DNA from: Rhodospirillales bacterium
Lineage (GTDB): Bacteria; Pseudomonadota; Alphaproteobacteria; SMXQ01
Direction: 5' to 3'
DNA: 6,123 nt
Assembly (NCBI GenBank): GCA_024638585.1
Contig: JAHEKA010000150.1
Coordinates: forward strand, 1-6,123
Both the position numbers and the translations under genes were made by a program. Below, piece by piece: positions 5,919 to 6,123 of the stretch (position 1 is the first letter of the stretch; every line of letters starts with the position of its first letter). The notes beneath the pieces are model-generated. The model saw only the letters and a program-made list of their open reading frames with translations, was not told where the DNA came from and ran no database searches.

Positions 5919-6123
5919 CTATTCCGCCAAGCCCTTGGTCGGGACCAGATCGGGCGGAATGTGCCATTTCTTGGCTGGCTTACCCGCCTCGATGGCCCGG
6001 ATTTCCCGGGTCCAGAGGTTACGCAGCAGCGCCACCAGGTGGTCGGTCGCGCCCAGATTGTCGATTGACCGATTGCGGGAATAGCCCTGGCCCATCATCG
6101 CCACGCCGTCCTGGATCAGGACG
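5919..6123 (-). CDS. C-terminal end of a Rieske ring-hydroxylating oxygenase alpha subunit (partial)
   Basis: Only the last 67 residues lie in the window; the gene runs off the right edge and its frame is open to the end (VLIQDGVAMMGQGYSRNRSI onward). The pattern of Met-rich segment, then Gly-Gln-Gly and an Arg-Asn-Arg-Ser, then IDNLGATDHLVALLRNLW resembles the C-terminus of phthalate-dioxygenase-like Rieske oxygenases. In those, a 'GP/DRT.EHLG.SD..I...RR' segment closes the catalytic domain. The Rieske centre and iron ligands lie outside, so this rests on tail similarity only. If correct, it hydroxylates an aromatic or heteroaromatic acid, using electrons from a reductase not in this window. 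It is the upstream gene of the probable operon with the TauD-type dioxygenase. The frame's GTG at 6102-6104 is internal, not a start. Confidence 0.62.
   Translation of the reverse strand, partial: VLIQDGVAMMGQGYSRNRSIDNLGATDHLVALLRNLWTREIRAIEAGKPAKKWHIPPDLVPTKGLAE

Overview
The window is GC-rich, densely coding bacterial DNA with strong GGAGG-type ribosome binding sites. Its protein families are typical of soil or marine Proteobacteria, and an alphaproteobacterium is the most likely source. That placement rests on overall style, not on a marker gene. I see no rRNA, tRNA, CRISPR array, transposase or phage gene.

Layout. Positions 11-343 (minus) encode a small exported four-cysteine protein of the Rap1a/Tai type. 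Its Shine-Dalgarno sequence lies inside a perfect 9-bp hairpin. Positions 399-2174 (minus) encode a thiamine-diphosphate enzyme of the acetolactate synthase/benzoylformate decarboxylase superfamily. The 472-bp gap that follows holds a plus-strand unit: a GC-rich leader with mutually exclusive hairpins, a 40-residue single-pass membrane protein (2414-2536), and a strong intrinsic terminator (2566-2610). Positions 2647-3048 (minus) encode a single-domain cupin. A divergent intergenic region with an AT-rich tract leads to an exported DUF4197 protein (3313-4077, plus). A class II aldolase/adducin-fold enzyme (4234-4959, plus) follows, preceded by a large hairpin. It converges, with 14 bp between stop codons, on a TauD/TfdA-type Fe(II)/2-oxoglutarate dioxygenase (4974-5846, minus). 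The window ends inside a minus-strand gene (5919 to the right edge) whose C-terminus looks like the alpha subunit of a Rieske ring-hydroxylating oxygenase.

How the genes may work together. Rieske oxygenase, TauD-type dioxygenase, class II aldolase-fold enzyme (possibly a decarboxylase), cupin and ThDP lyase/decarboxylase together look like a catabolic island for an aromatic, heterocyclic or carboxylated xenobiotic-like compound. The Rieske and TauD genes are probably one operon. The two exported proteins (Rap1a-like and DUF4197) have no evident enzymatic link to it. The substrate cannot be deduced from sequence alone.

Most worth a second look are the unannotated 40-aa membrane protein with its attenuator-like leader, the hairpin over the Rap1a-like gene's ribosome binding site, the altered catalytic motifs in the cupin and ThDP enzyme, and the combination of catabolic families.
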